Source of the DNA: Acidovorax soli
GTDB taxonomy: Bacteria > Pseudomonadota > Gammaproteobacteria > Burkholderiales > Burkholderiaceae_C
DNA length: 64,000 bases
Reading direction: 5' to 3'
Assembly (NCBI RefSeq): GCF_014207955.1
Contig: NZ_JACHLK010000002.1
Location: forward strand, 620,001 to 684,000
Shown in pieces: positions 26,370 to 38,220 of the stretch. Position 1 is the first letter of the stretch; each line of letters starts with the position of its first letter. Under the pieces are notes generated by a model that saw only the letters and a program-made list of their open reading frames with translations, searched no databases and was not told the origin of the DNA. Made by a program: the position numbers and the translations under genes.

Positions 26370-26696
26370 ATGTCTCAAGAGCAAACTCAACAGCCGCAGC
26401 GAGATCAGAGCAGCCGCTCAGATCGCAATCAGGCTGCGCATGTGCGCCCCAGCGCCTTGAATGGAGGGGACCGCGGCGCTGCAGACTCTCCACCCACGAC
26501 CTCCGAGCAACTGAACTTCGATGACGCCAGCGAGGACCATCCTCGCGGAAACACAAGTCGTACTGGAGGTACCTGGAACACGCCGGACCACAATACGGGC
26601 GACCAAGGCGAAATAGGTAAGGCGCCGGGCGCAGGCTTGTCGAACACCAACAGTCCCAGCGACCCGGATTCCAAAAACGCCCCGCCCCCGACCTGA
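26370..26696 (+). CDS. Low-complexity hydrophilic protein
   Basis: 108 residues starting MSQEQTQQPQRDQSSRSDRN. Very rich in Gln, Ser, Asp, Asn and Pro, no hydrophobic core, so probably disordered. Ends SDPDSKNAPPPT. Function unknown; composition recalls stress- or desiccation-type hydrophilins, which is inference only. Confidence 0.5.
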   Translation: MSQEQTQQPQRDQSSRSDRNQAAHVRPSALNGGDRGAADSPPTTSEQLNFDDASEDHPRGNTSRTGGTWNTPDHNTGDQGEIGKAPGAGLSNTNSPSDPDSKNAPPPT

Positions 26697-26779
26697 ACGG
26701 CCTGCATGTTGGGGGGCATCTACGAAACCCCGAGACTGCAATAAAGCGTGTGCAGCCAATGCCTGCATACCATCCATGC

Positions 26780-27070
26780 ATGTTGCTTACCCTTCACATC
26801 ATCAAGATTGAGTCCGGCGACTATCGGGCCCACGTGATGGAAGGCGCACAGCACCTGGGCAGCTACGAAACCAGCAGCATTGCGGAGGCCATCCGCCTGG
26901 CTGCCGAGAACCCACTGCCTGACCTGGCCGGGTTTCACATCTGGTACGAGCATGTCTCGATTGGCAGCGTGCCTGCCGGCGACATGCGGCGCGATCCCGA
27001 GGCGCTGGCCCGGCGGCTCGTGGAACTGCATGCCCTCTTCAGCAACCCCCAGTCGAAAGGATCCCTATGA
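26780..27070 (+). CDS. Hypothetical protein, translationally coupled to the next gene
   Basis: 96 residues from MLLTLHIIKIESGDYRAHVM, an alpha/beta protein ending with LARRLVELHALF. No domain recognised. Its TGA overlaps the next ATG (27067-27070), so the two are translated together. An earlier GTG start (26750) is possible. Confidence 0.6.
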   Translation: MLLTLHIIKIESGDYRAHVMEGAQHLGSYETSSIAEAIRLAAENPLPDLAGFHIWYEHVSIGSVPAGDMRRDPEALARRLVELHALFSNPQSKGSL

Positions 27071-27276
27071 GCGACAAACAGGCTGGCACCTCCAGCGGGC
27101 AAGTCGAGCTGGACGGGTTCATCGGCGATTGGACAGTGAATGACGGGCGATTGAAGCTCACCTGCCTCACTGCGGGAGCGCCGCCCAAGGAGGCCCAAGT
27201 GGACGAGGATCCTGAGGCACTGGCCAAGCTGCTGCTGCGGGAGCTGTTGGACGAGTGGAAGCGCACCCGGCCGTAG
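27067..27276 (+). CDS. Hypothetical small protein
   Basis: 69 residues: SGQVELDGFIGDWTVNDGRL, then a helical C-terminus ALAKLLLRELLDEWKRTRP. Overlaps the previous gene by ATGA; probably a two-gene unit with it. Function unknown. Confidence 0.6.
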   Translation: MSDKQAGTSSGQVELDGFIGDWTVNDGRLKLTCLTAGAPPKEAQVDEDPEALAKLLLRELLDEWKRTRP

Positions 27277-27559
27277 GAGCCAACGCGCCTGCGCAGTCCG
27301 AATGCGTTCTTTGCGGGGAACCATATATCGGCTTGGCAAGCGACGTCGTGTGCACCCGCTGGGCGGGATCGATGACCTCGGCCGGACCGATCCCGTCATA
27401 GAACACCGCCTTCGACACCGCCACCCGCACCTGAGTCCGATCTCCCTGGTGCTCGACTTCGTAGTGGGTTTTGGGGAACGGCAGCGCAATCTCGTCCGGA
27501 GGGCCGCCATACCAGACCGGTACAAGGAGGATTGCGGGCGAGGGAAGCAAGTCGGTCAT
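27167..27559 (-). CDS. Possible gene antisense to the preceding pair
   Basis: 130 residues starting MTDLLPSPAILLVPVWYGGP. The first ~85 residues have normal composition (ALPFPKTHYEVEHQGDRTQV, AVFYDGIGPAEVIDPAQRV); the last ~40, opposite the 27067-27276 gene, are Ala/Pro-rich and look like shadow sequence. The true stop may have been lost. Only the N-terminal half is persuasive. Confidence 0.4.
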   Translation of the reverse strand: MTDLLPSPAILLVPVWYGGPPDEIALPFPKTHYEVEHQGDRTQVRVAVSKAVFYDGIGPAEVIDPAQRVHTTSLAKPIYGSPQRTHSDCAGALAPTAGCASTRPTAPAAAAWPVPQDPRPLGPPWAALPQ

Positions 27560-27738
27560 TGAGCGATTTTAGAGGTGCCTCCTCTGCTTCAAGTTCTCAG
27601 AAATTTTTCCTCAGCTGGCGAACATTTGATCCTCCCGCGCCGGCCCTGATTTCCCCGCTATCGTTTTCAGTGCGAACCGCGCGCAATGGCCTTCAACTGC
27701 CCTCGGCGACCTCTTTTCTGTCAGTAGGGCTGTCCGTA

Positions 27739-27758
27739 TACTGTATTTAATTACAGTA
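27739..27758 (+). promoter_or_regulatory. LexA (SOS) box of imuA-imuB-dnaE2
   Basis: TACTGTATTTAATTACAGTA is a symmetric CTGT-N8-ACAG LexA site ending 7 bp before the imuA start. Known imuA-imuB-dnaE2 operons are LexA-repressed, so SOS induction is expected. Confidence 0.93.
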
Positions 27759-27765
27759 TTTTGAC

Positions 27766-28548
27766 ATGCCAGCCGCTGCCCGCTCCTTCGACACCCAGCA
27801 CCTGCCCATCAGCGTGCGGGAGTCCGTCTGGACGGGTGACGACCTGGCCCACCAGAACCATCCAACCATCCCCACGGGCTTTGACAGCCTGGACGCGTCT
27901 CTCCCCGGGGGCGGCTGGCCAACGCGGTCCCTGACGGAGGTTCTCTCGCCCCAGGCGCCCCTGTGCGAATGGAGCCTGCTGGGCGGCTGCATTCCATCCC
28001 TGATGGAGGGGGACGGCCAGATCCTGCTGGTCTCGCCCCCGCTGCCCCCGCATGCCGGCGGCCTGGCCCAGCGCGGCGTGCACCCCGACCGCCTGGTGTG
28101 GATCCGCGCCAAGGCGCCCGCAGACCGGCTCTGGATCACCGAGCAATTGGTCAAGTCCAACCCACGGGGCGCGGTGATGGCCTGGCTACCCCAGGCCCGT
28201 GCGGACCAGATCCGCCGGCTGCAGGTGCACGCCCAGTCCTGCCAGTCGCCGGTGTTCCTGTTCCGGCCAACCGGAGCCCAGCGCGAGGCGTCTCCCGCCC
28301 CCCTGCGCCTGCTGGCCTCCCTGGGCACCGGCTGGAACATCCACGTGCAGATCCTCAAGCGCCGTGGCACGCCGTGCCCGGATGCCCTGGAACTGGAAGC
28401 CATTCCTCCGCAGTTGCGCAAGGTGCTGCCACCGCGCCTGCTGCGCTCCACATCGTTTTCCCTTTCGCGCGAGGAGGCCCCCGATGCTCGGGATCTGGGC
28501 CGCACTGCGACCATCCAGCACCCACAGCGCATCCTGCATCCCCATTGA
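27766..28548 (+). CDS. imuA: ImuA, RecA-like translesion synthesis protein
   Basis: 260 residues. Fits ImuA (SulA/RecA-like): a shortened RecA core with IPTGFDSLDASLPGGGWPTR, SLTEVLSP and LLVSPPLPPHAGGLAQRG. The Walker A loop is replaced, as in other ImuA proteins. It supports ImuB and DnaE2 in damage-induced mutagenesis. First gene after the LexA box; its end overlaps imuB by 65 bp, indicating coupling. Confidence 0.92.
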   Translation: MPAAARSFDTQHLPISVRESVWTGDDLAHQNHPTIPTGFDSLDASLPGGGWPTRSLTEVLSPQAPLCEWSLLGGCIPSLMEGDGQILLVSPPLPPHAGGLAQRGVHPDRLVWIRAKAPADRLWITEQLVKSNPRGAVMAWLPQARADQIRRLQVHAQSCQSPVFLFRPTGAQREASPAPLRLLASLGTGWNIHVQILKRRGTPCPDALELEAIPPQLRKVLPPRLLRSTSFSLSREEAPDARDLGRTATIQHPQRILHPH

Positions 28549-29800
28549 CCTGCCGTCCCTCGCCGTGTGGGCGCTGCAGTTCGCGCCACGGGTGGCAGTG
28601 CTGGAGGAGGCTGTGCTGGTCGAGGTGGGGGCAAGCGCGCGCCTGTTCGGTGGTCTGGAGCAACTGCGCCAGCGGGTCGAAGAGGAAGGCACGGCTTTGG
28701 GCGTGGAGTGCATCGCCTGGGCGCCCACGGGCACGGCTGCGCTGGCCCTGGTGCGCGGGGGTGTGTGCGACGGCTTTGCAGGCCCGCTGCCCTCCATCCT
28801 GGACAAGCTCCCGCTGGAGACCATCACGGCTGTGGCCTCCCATCTGGGCACGCTGCAGCGCCTGGGCTGCAGGACCCTGGGCGATGTGCGCAAGCTGCCG
28901 CGCGGCGGCCTGAGCCGGCGTTTTGACACGGAGCTGCTGACCCGGCTGGACCAGGCCTATGGCCTGCGGCCCGAGGCCTACGAGTGGGTGCAGTTGCCCG
29001 AGACCTTCAGCGCGCGGCTGGAGTTCCAGTTCCGCGTGGAGCATGCGCCCGCGCTGATGTTCGGTGCCCGCCGGTTGTTGCTGCAGATGTCCAGCTGGCT
29101 GGCTGCCCGGCACATGGGCGTGACCTCGTTCACCCTGCGCTGGTGGCACGACGTCATGCGCGCCAAAACCGCAGGCACCGGTGGCGAGCTGACCGTGGGC
29201 ACGGCCGAGCCCACCCAGTCGGTTGACCACCTGAGCCGGTTGTTGAACGAACACCTGGCCAAGGTCGAGCTGCAGGCGCCCGCAGGAGACATCGAGCTCG
29301 TTGCAACCCGCACCATCCCGATCCAGCAGGAGAGCAAGTCGCTGCTGCCCGACACCATCCGCCAGGGGGAAGCAACCTGGCTGGTACTGGAGCGCGTGCA
29401 GGCGCGCATCGGCAAGGCCGAGGTGGTGCGCCCCCTGCTCGCTGAAGACCACCGGCCCGAGTGGATGCAGCGCTGGCCCGGCGCCGAGGAGCCACGGCCG
29501 CGCGCCGCCCCGGGCCCGTGCCAGCTTCCAGTACCCGACTGGATCTTCGAGGAGCCATTGCGACTGGCCGAGCGCGACCACCGTCCCATCTACCAGGGCC
29601 CCCTGGTGATGCTGCTGGGTCCCGACCGTGTCGAGGGCGGTTGGTGGCACCGCGTGGGCGAAGGGGCGGATGCCCAGCAGACCAACGTGCAGCGCGACTA
29701 CTGGGTGGCCCAGAGCCAGCATGCGGGCCGGCTGTGGATCTACCAGCAGCGCCTGGCCAACGACGAGACCGGCTGGTTCCTGCACGGGCGCTACGCCTGA
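28484..29800 (+). CDS. imuB: ImuB, catalytically inactive Y-family polymerase-like protein
   Basis: 438 residues. Start ATG 28484 chosen for GAGGAGG 7 bp upstream. Y-family fold: DLPSLAVWALQFAPRVAVLE, ARLFGG, helix-hairpin-helix LGTLQRLGCRTLGDVRKLPR (about 125-145) and a little-finger region to ~300. The acidic residues that hold metal in active Y-polymerases are not present at the expected N-terminal strand, as known for ImuB, which acts as an adaptor linking DnaE2 to the beta clamp. Overlaps imuA by 65 bp. Confidence 0.92.
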   Translation: MLGIWAALRPSSTHSASCIPIDLPSLAVWALQFAPRVAVLEEAVLVEVGASARLFGGLEQLRQRVEEEGTALGVECIAWAPTGTAALALVRGGVCDGFAGPLPSILDKLPLETITAVASHLGTLQRLGCRTLGDVRKLPRGGLSRRFDTELLTRLDQAYGLRPEAYEWVQLPETFSARLEFQFRVEHAPALMFGARRLLLQMSSWLAARHMGVTSFTLRWWHDVMRAKTAGTGGELTVGTAEPTQSVDHLSRLLNEHLAKVELQAPAGDIELVATRTIPIQQESKSLLPDTIRQGEATWLVLERVQARIGKAEVVRPLLAEDHRPEWMQRWPGAEEPRPRAAPGPCQLPVPDWIFEEPLRLAERDHRPIYQGPLVMLLGPDRVEGGWWHRVGEGADAQQTNVQRDYWVAQSQHAGRLWIYQQRLANDETGWFLHGRYA

Positions 29801-29837
29801 GCGACCGACACCCTACCCTCACCCGTGAGCAGGCTGT

Positions 29838-32936
<3,099 letters not shown>

Positions 32937-33103
32937 CGTCCGTACGCAGGATTCTATGCGCCGCAGAAAAAGGCTTGGCTGGCGATTGCTGGCTTGAGGA
33001 ACTCTCAGTAGCTCTGCGAGATTGAATGGATCTCAACATCCATCGAATATTTCTTCTTGGCATTCACGAAACCAACGGGCTCGTGGCGTGATCACCACGT
33101 ATT

Positions 33104-33379
33104 TCAGGGGCAAGCACCTATCAACGCGTCATAGCTAGGATTTCCTGTGCAGTAGATGGGTTCGACCACCACATATCCGTTGGGCTCTACAGAAGCGATT
33201 CGCCACGAACCACCCAAGATGAAATCCCACAATGCCCCCCAGTCATAGCCTGCGAGGTCGGTGCGTATTTCGGTCGCTGCTGGACAGTGGAGGCGAAATG
33301 ACTTGGACAGCGGGAACGGCGGGAACTGGACACAGAGACCGGCTCTAGTGTGCATTCCCAGGTCGCCGACGATAAGCAT
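33104..33379 (-). CDS. Small ORF whose N-terminal half is encoded by the dispersed repeat
   Basis: 91 residues. The first ~40, ending CPAATEIRT, match the ORF at 22266-22487 and come from the repeat. The rest is unique (GYDWGALWDFILGGSWRIAS, VEPNGYVVVEPIYC) and looks like real protein. Suggests the repeat supplied a new 5' end to an existing gene. No known domain. Confidence 0.4.
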   Translation of the reverse strand: MLIVGDLGMHTRAGLCVQFPPFPLSKSFRLHCPAATEIRTDLAGYDWGALWDFILGGSWRIASVEPNGYVVVEPIYCTGNPSYDALIGACP

Positions 33380-33467
33380 CTGTTCGGCTTCGCGTAGTCG
33401 CCTTCTTGGGGTGATAAAGGGCCCTGGGACGACAAGCTAGACTTCGGCTATCGGCCAAAAGCAGACC
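33259..33467 (+). repeat. Dispersed ~200-bp repeat, copy 2
   Basis: Second copy of the repeat at 22392-22593. The same order of blocks is visible: GGTGCGTATTTCGGTCGCTG, CTGGACAGTGG, TTGGACAG, TAAGCATCTGT, then CTAGACTTCGGCTATCGG and CCAAAAGCAG. It is in the same orientation as copy 1, 10.9 kb away. Confidence 0.7.
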
Positions 33468-33493
33468 TTGGCTTCGAAACTGACACTGCGAAC

Positions 33494-33872
33494 GTGACCA
33501 AGCCAATTACGTGCCCTGTGTGTATGTCGCCGATTGAGCGACGGATGCATGGCGGCCTTTTTTGAGGATCAATGTAGAGCGTGCTGCTGGGAGAGTGCCG
33601 GCACCTATTCGCCGACTGTTATTGGAATGGTGCCATCGCCCGTGCATCGATTGACCGTTACTTGGCCGGCATCCAAAGTCTCAGCTTCTGCCTTAGATGT
33701 GCTGCGCAGGGTCTCGCCGTCCGCGAAAAGTCTGAGTGTTGCGGCTTTGTCGGCATTGCTATTCGAAGGCAGGTCGTTTGAGCTTGATGAAGTCGCGGAG
33801 CATGCCCGGATAGAAGTGTCGACTCACCTGCAGAATGCTGGTTTCGTTATAAGTGCTCAAACCGTTCCATAG
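33494..33872 (+). pseudogene. Small zinc-ribbon-like protein gene with a frameshift
   Basis: From GTG 33494 the frame reads VTKPITCPVCMSPIERRMHG, then GLF before a stop. The overlapping frame gives EDQCRACCWESAGTYSPT and runs to 33872. Removing one T from the T6 run at 33558-33563 restores one ~125-residue protein with CPVC and CRACC pairs typical of a zinc ribbon, then a helical C-terminus. Real decay, or homopolymer error. No family name assigned. Confidence 0.45.
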
Positions 33873-33895
33873 GCTGGCAATCGGCCAAAAGCGGG
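33870..33895 (+). repeat. Short palindromic motif (CAATCGGCCAAAAGCGGGC)
   Basis: Starts at the stop codon of the 33494-33872 gene. GGCAATCGGCCAAAAGCGGG matches the 3' half of the conserved motif. Confidence 0.55.
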
Positions 33896-34091
33896 CTTTG
33901 CTCAAGCTCCACGCTCCACTCACCTTCGCAGCCGCGAAGGTGCGAAGACCAGCCTCGGCGGTGAAAGCGCCAACTGGACAAGCTGTCCAGAAAGCCTGCG
34001 AAAGTGCCCTCTATGATCCACGTGCAGCGCACACAGGGCGATCATCCCAAGCCACGGCGCCTGCCTGAAACAATCCTCTCAGTCCAACACC

Positions 34092-35582
34092 ATGGCAACC
34101 CAAAAATCCAAATGGACGAACAGCTCGTTTTCCCCCATCCAAGTGCTCAACCACACCAGGGAGCTGAACCTGGAGCGCTTCACCAGCGAAGACCTGGCCC
34201 CCATTGCCGGCTGCGATGATGTGGAAGTGCTGTGCCTGCGCAGCAGCAAGCTGGCCGAGCCCTTGGACCTGGCGCGCATCGCCCACATCACCAGCCTGAC
34301 CTACCTGCGGCTGGAAAGCGTGAAGTTCACGAACCTTGCCGCACTGCGCGCGCTGCCTCGCTTGAAGACGCTGAGCATCGACAACTGCCGGTTCTCGGAC
34401 TTCGAGGCGCTCAATGGCTTTCAGACGCTGCGCGACCTGACTCTGCGCAACAACAAAAAGGCGATGTTTCCCACGGGGCTGGACTTGCCGCAGCTCCAGT
34501 CCCTGCAGCTGTCGAGGAGCGGAATCTCGGACCTGGGATTTGTGCAGGGCTATGCGCACAGCTACCCTGGCATGGTCAAGCTGGACCTTTCGGGCAACCA
34601 GCTCGGCGACCTGTCCCCTCTGACCGCGTGCACCCAGGTGACGGACCTAAACCTGAGCTTCAACGAGATCAGCGACCTGTCACCGTTGGCGGCCTGCCCT
34701 CAGATCGTGAAGCTGAACATAGCTTACAACCCCATCAGCAGCCTTGCGCCGCTGGCGGGTCGCAAGTTTGTGGACTTTCACGCCAGCGCGCCGCAACTCG
34801 AGGAGCGACTCGCCCTGAAGTTGGACCTGCCCCAACCGCCCCAGGTGCACAAACCCGAGCACGTTGAGGCATGGCGCTTGGCCGATCGGATGCGGGCGAA
34901 GGACTGGCCTGCCGTCTACGCCATAACCGACCTGGATCTGCTGGCCCGGGGCTTCTCCAGCTTTGTGGGCGGGCACTACGATGAGGAGGCCTTGCGTGGC
35001 GTGCTGGCCCACCCGGCCGAGGGCGCCTTTCACGCCCTAGTGGCCAACGGCCTGCGCCCGCACTACACAGAGGAGTGGGCGGTGCTGGTAGAGGTGCTCA
35101 GCAGCTTTGGCGAGCACACCATCGCGCCGATGACCGAGTGCTTTCACACGGCGCTGGCATGGCACCCCTACCGGCAAGAGTTCCTGGCCGGCAAGCTCAA
35201 GAGCGACCACGCCACAATCATGAACGTGCTGCTCAAGGTGGCCAGCCCGGCGTACACCGACCTCTTCCTCGCCTTCTTCAACGACCGCGACCGCTTCTCG
35301 AACGCGCACCTGGGCAACTACAAATGCCTGCTTGAAGTGGTGGGCAAGACCAAGGCGCCGCAGCTTGTGGAGCCCATCATGGACCTGCTGCGGTTGGAGC
35401 GGCAGATCGTCGGTGGCGACGCCGTCTTCATGAAAAGGATCTTCAAGGCCATCGGCCAACTGGGCAGCAAGGCCGACGCCGCTTTGCTGGCCAGCCGGTT
35501 CGATGCCGCCGCCGAAGATCGACCGGATGTGCTGCAAGCGTATGAGGCGGCGCTGGCGCGTTTGGAAAAGAAGAAAGTGTGA
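34092..35582 (+). CDS. Leucine-rich repeat protein with C-terminal helical domain
   Basis: 496 residues, no signal peptide. About 10 LRRs between ~20 and 245 with the bacterial internalin-like period (LTYLRLESVKFTNLAALRAL; VTDLNLSFNEISDLSPLAAC; IVKLNIAYNPISSLAPLAG). The C-terminal ~250 residues are helical and HEAT-like (LLRLERQIVGGDAVFMKRIF, then AIGQLGSKADAALLASRFDA). Cytoplasmic LRR proteins act as protein-binding scaffolds or type III effectors; no secretion signal can be read here. Stand-alone gene in the patchwork region. Confidence 0.85.
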   Translation: MATQKSKWTNSSFSPIQVLNHTRELNLERFTSEDLAPIAGCDDVEVLCLRSSKLAEPLDLARIAHITSLTYLRLESVKFTNLAALRALPRLKTLSIDNCRFSDFEALNGFQTLRDLTLRNNKKAMFPTGLDLPQLQSLQLSRSGISDLGFVQGYAHSYPGMVKLDLSGNQLGDLSPLTACTQVTDLNLSFNEISDLSPLAACPQIVKLNIAYNPISSLAPLAGRKFVDFHASAPQLEERLALKLDLPQPPQVHKPEHVEAWRLADRMRAKDWPAVYAITDLDLLARGFSSFVGGHYDEEALRGVLAHPAEGAFHALVANGLRPHYTEEWAVLVEVLSSFGEHTIAPMTECFHTALAWHPYRQEFLAGKLKSDHATIMNVLLKVASPAYTDLFLAFFNDRDRFSNAHLGNYKCLLEVVGKTKAPQLVEPIMDLLRLERQIVGGDAVFMKRIFKAIGQLGSKADAALLASRFDAAAEDRPDVLQAYEAALARLEKKKV

Positions 35583-35597
35583 TGCCCGGATCGAGAA

Positions 35598-35652
35598 GGA
35601 CGGCTTTGGGCCCGAAGCTGCCGTTCGCTTTTGCCCAAAGCGGACATCGAAG
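35598..35652. repeat. Double palindromic motif after the LRR gene
   Basis: GGCTTTGGGCCCGAAGC (35611-35630 region), then CGCTTTTGCCCAAAGCGGAC. Two hairpin-forming variants in tandem; the first resembles the palindrome at 24710-24729. Located between the convergent LRR gene and the 35658-35951 gene. Confidence 0.5.
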
Positions 35653-35657
35653 GTGGG

Positions 35658-35951
35658 TCACGCCAGATGGAAAACGCGGGTTCCCAGGGGAACATCCTCT
35701 TTCGCTATCTGCGGCGGTAACACGAATGGGATTGTGAGGACCTTGGGGCGTGGTCTTGACCCATAGCTGAAGAGCGGAATCGAGTGAATCCTCGTGTCGA
35801 CAATCTTGCCATTGGGCTTCAACAGTCGGATTGGGTCTCCCACCCGGACCTCAGGGACACCTGGCCCTGGCGTCACGCCCGGCGCAAGTACGCACCCAAT
35901 GTTTGAGGTTTGGAATACCTGTTCAACGGTGAAGAGCAGAGAAGGTTCCAT
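35658..35951 (-). CDS. Small beta-barrel protein, EF-Tu domain 2-like
   Basis: 97 residues from MEPSLLFTVEQVFQTSNIGC. The pattern VFQ...GCVLAPGV...VRVGDPIRLLKPNG followed by TKA/EDVPLGTRVF resembles the domain-2 beta-barrel of translation GTPases, found alone in a family of small bacterial proteins. It has no GTPase domain, so a role in translation is not implied. A longer frame to 36014 would cross the inverted motif. Confidence 0.65.
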   Translation of the reverse strand: MEPSLLFTVEQVFQTSNIGCVLAPGVTPGPGVPEVRVGDPIRLLKPNGKIVDTRIHSIPLFSYGSRPRPKVLTIPFVLPPQIAKEDVPLGTRVFHLA

Positions 35952-35960
35952 GAGTCGAGT

Positions 35961-35992
35961 GGCCGGTTCTGGCTGATACCCGAAGTCTAGCC
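35961..35992 (-). repeat. Short motif copy, inverted
   Basis: The minus strand reads GGCTAGACTTCGGGTATCAG, then CCAGAACCGGCC: the core motif with two changes, 10 bp upstream of the 35951 start. Confidence 0.65.
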
Positions 35993-36188
35993 GCCACCGG
36001 CCGCTTGCGGTCACGATGGCATGGCCACCCGCTTACCTTCCCCCGGCTGTCCTCCCACGTCCAGCGACCGAAACCGCTGTCGATTCACGACCCGCTAACG
36101 TCCGCCAAAATCCGCCGGTTTGACGTCAACCTTGATGCACTCTTCTTGTTGAAAAACGATGGTCAGAGACCCAAGGTGGGCCTTCAGC

Positions 36189-36626
36189 TCAGGTTGCATC
36201 TGTCACCTTGCCACCACCCAAGCACCGCCACCAACACCACGACATGCCTGAGAACAAGACCATGGTGAAAGCGGCATCAGCGAATGCGTACATCGAGTAG
36301 GCGATGTGATCCGAAGAATGCTGCTGGTTGTAGCGCCACATACAGAGCACCAACAGACACTCAGAAAAGAAAAAGCTGATCAGCGAAAACCCAAGGACTC
36401 GACGGCGCGCAGTCACCGCGATGAGCGCCGCACAGACCACAAGTTGGGCGATGCCGACCAAGGAGGACTGCTGCCTGTGCGTGAGTTCTGAGAGCAAAGG
36501 GCCCAACAGTTCGTACCACCACTGCCGATAAAAAAGCAGCACGCCAACGAGCACGGCACCCAGCCAGGCAACCACGAACGAGAGCCCATGTGCCCTATGT
36601 GCCCTGTGCGGCCTGACTTCACGCAT
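36189..36626 (-). CDS. Four-helix membrane protein, hypothetical
   Basis: 145 residues with four membrane segments (FVVAWLGAVLVGVLLFY; LVGIAQLVVCAALIAVTA; VLGFSLISFFFSECLLVLCM; AFTMVLFSGMSWCWW). The first ~12 residues are His/Arg-rich and the true start may be further in. No family recognised. Confidence 0.6.
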   Translation of the reverse strand: MREVRPHRAHRAHGLSFVVAWLGAVLVGVLLFYRQWWYELLGPLLSELTHRQQSSLVGIAQLVVCAALIAVTARRRVLGFSLISFFFSECLLVLCMWRYNQQHSSDHIAYSMYAFADAAFTMVLFSGMSWCWWRCLGGGKVTDAT

Positions 36627-36850
36627 ACCGCAAAACCCGCAGGATGTGCTGGACCGTATGGGAGATTCTGGGCACTGGTTCCTCCTGTAAGTGGCTTGCA
36701 GTCTGGGCGTACAGCTGCAGGACTATTCAAACTGCAGGGGTCCGATCGGACGCGCCGACACCGTACTCCGAGACCGCCACTGCTCTGACGACGTGGCATG
36801 TGGTTCCGCACGAGAACCTTGCTGTCGAGCTTGCACCCATGTAGACGTGC

Positions 36851-36878
36851 GCTATTGACCGACAGCGAAAGTCTAGCC
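36851..36878 (-). repeat. Short motif copy, inverted and degenerate
   Basis: The minus strand reads GGCTAGACTTTCGCTGTCGG, then TCAATAGC: the core motif with a few substitutions. Confidence 0.55.
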
Positions 36879-36942
36879 TGCCGCCCCTGCCCAGGGTCCT
36901 CCAACAAGGTGACCCAGCGAAGATGCGCCTGCGCTGGCCGGC

Positions 36943-36972
36943 CATGACCGCTTTGCAGCGGAAGCGACCCTA
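36943..36972 (+). repeat. Short palindromic motif (ATGACCGCTTTGCAGCGGAAG)
   Basis: GACCGCTTTGCAGCGGAAGC has self-complementary CCGCTTTGCAGCGG and matches the GCGGTC half of the motif family in inverse orientation. Confidence 0.4.
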
Positions 36973-37113
36973 CATTTTGATACTCGAAAGCGGCGCCGTG
37001 TCGGCTACGCGAGTGACAAGGGTCACATGCTATACCTGGCGGTCGATCACACACTCAATCACATCAACCAGATGACATGCGTTCGACGTGTCACGATTTC
37101 GAGAGGAATTTCC

Positions 37114-38220
37114 ATGCCTTTTTCTTTCGTCGCAGTCAATCGCCGCGAGCCACGCGGTGCGCGTCGTTCATTTTCCCGCGCTCCGGTGGCTCAATGGCAC
37201 TTGGTTTTTATGGGGCTTGCAGCGGCGCTGGTACTGGCCGGCTGCGGAGGTGGGGGTGGCGAGGATTCTGGCCCCCCGCCTGGCTTGGACTATAAGCGTC
37301 TGGGCCTGTCGGTGAATGGGCTGGTCACGGGTCAGAGCTTGGTGGTGCAGAACCACGGCGCGGACGATTTCATCATCAGCGCCAACGGCTTCGTGGAGAC
37401 GGCGAAGAGTCGGCCACTGGGCAGCAGCTATGCAGTGACTGTCAAAACCCAGCCTTCGGGCCAGCGCTGTACTGTCGCGCGCGGTACTGGAACGCTGATC
37501 GCGGGTGGCGCGTCGGTGCTGATCGATTGCGCAACGGTGGCGGGCGAGCGCAATACGCTGGGCGGCACCATCAGCGGTGTTACCGCAGGCCAGACGGTGG
37601 TGCTTACCAATGGCAGCGAGGACTTGGCATTGAAAGCCGATGGCAGCTTTGCCTTTTCTACCCAGCTTCCTGCAGGTGCTGCCTATGCGGTTACGGTGAA
37701 ATCTCGTCCCGCTGGCGTCGGCTGCGTGGTGCGCAATGGATCAGGCACGGTGGCCACCAACGTGGCGGACACTGTGGCGGTGCGCTGCGTGCCAGAGGGC
37801 GCCTTGGCTGATGGGCTTTGGGAAAGGGAGCAGTGCGACGTGACGTCCGACGGAATCGGCATCACAGATGTGTGGGGTTTGTCGAAATCCAACGCTACAT
37901 CAGTGTCGGTTGGCTCCGCTGGAATTTTCTACCGCGATGCCCAGTGCAGTGGTGCAGGCGAATACAGGCAAGGCCCGATGATTGGCGGGTCCACGATCCT
38001 TGAAATGCGCAGCGCGGCGAATGGGGAGATGGTGGCCTACTGGGGCGTGCGCAACTTCTTTGCCGCCGCCGCGCCGCGTCCGCTTGTGATGGTGCGCAAA
38101 TCCAACTATCTCTGTGTGATTGACGACAGTGCATCCGCGTCGGCCTACCCCGATGTGGCGAGCCTAGCGCCTGCCGTTGCTGCAGCTATTTCGGCGCGCA
38201 AGTGTTACACCCCGCGTTGA
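37114..38220 (+). CDS. Lipoprotein with two internal repeats
   Basis: 368 residues from MPFSFVAVNRRE (AGAGGA upstream). Long signal ending in lipobox VLAGCGGGGG, followed by a flexible Gly-rich linker. Two ~75-residue repeats (about 60-135 and 145-215) share GQ-VVL-N, AYAVTVK and the paired Cys in QRCTVARGTGT/VGCVVRNGSGT; these look like small Ig-like surface domains. The unique C-terminal domain has further cysteines. Probably an outer-membrane or surface lipoprotein. Confidence 0.75.
   Translation: MPFSFVAVNRREPRGARRSFSRAPVAQWHLVFMGLAAALVLAGCGGGGGEDSGPPPGLDYKRLGLSVNGLVTGQSLVVQNHGADDFIISANGFVETAKSRPLGSSYAVTVKTQPSGQRCTVARGTGTLIAGGASVLIDCATVAGERNTLGGTISGVTAGQTVVLTNGSEDLALKADGSFAFSTQLPAGAAYAVTVKSRPAGVGCVVRNGSGTVATNVADTVAVRCVPEGALADGLWEREQCDVTSDGIGITDVWGLSKSNATSVSVGSAGIFYRDAQCSGAGEYRQGPMIGGSTILEMRSAANGEMVAYWGVRNFFAAAAPRPLVMVRKSNYLCVIDDSASASAYPDVASLAPAVAAAISARKCYTPR

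Larger units (their letters stand above)
36627..37113. other. Intergenic patchwork with motif copies only
   Basis: 487 bp without a convincing gene. It contains the inverted motif at 36851 and the related palindrome at 36943; otherwise short random frames. It probably holds the promoter of the lipoprotein gene at 37114. Confidence 0.5.

Noticed and set aside
28355..29785. 476-codon minus-strand frame opposite imuB
   Set aside because: Shadow frame; imuB on the plus strand is well supported by motifs and operon context.
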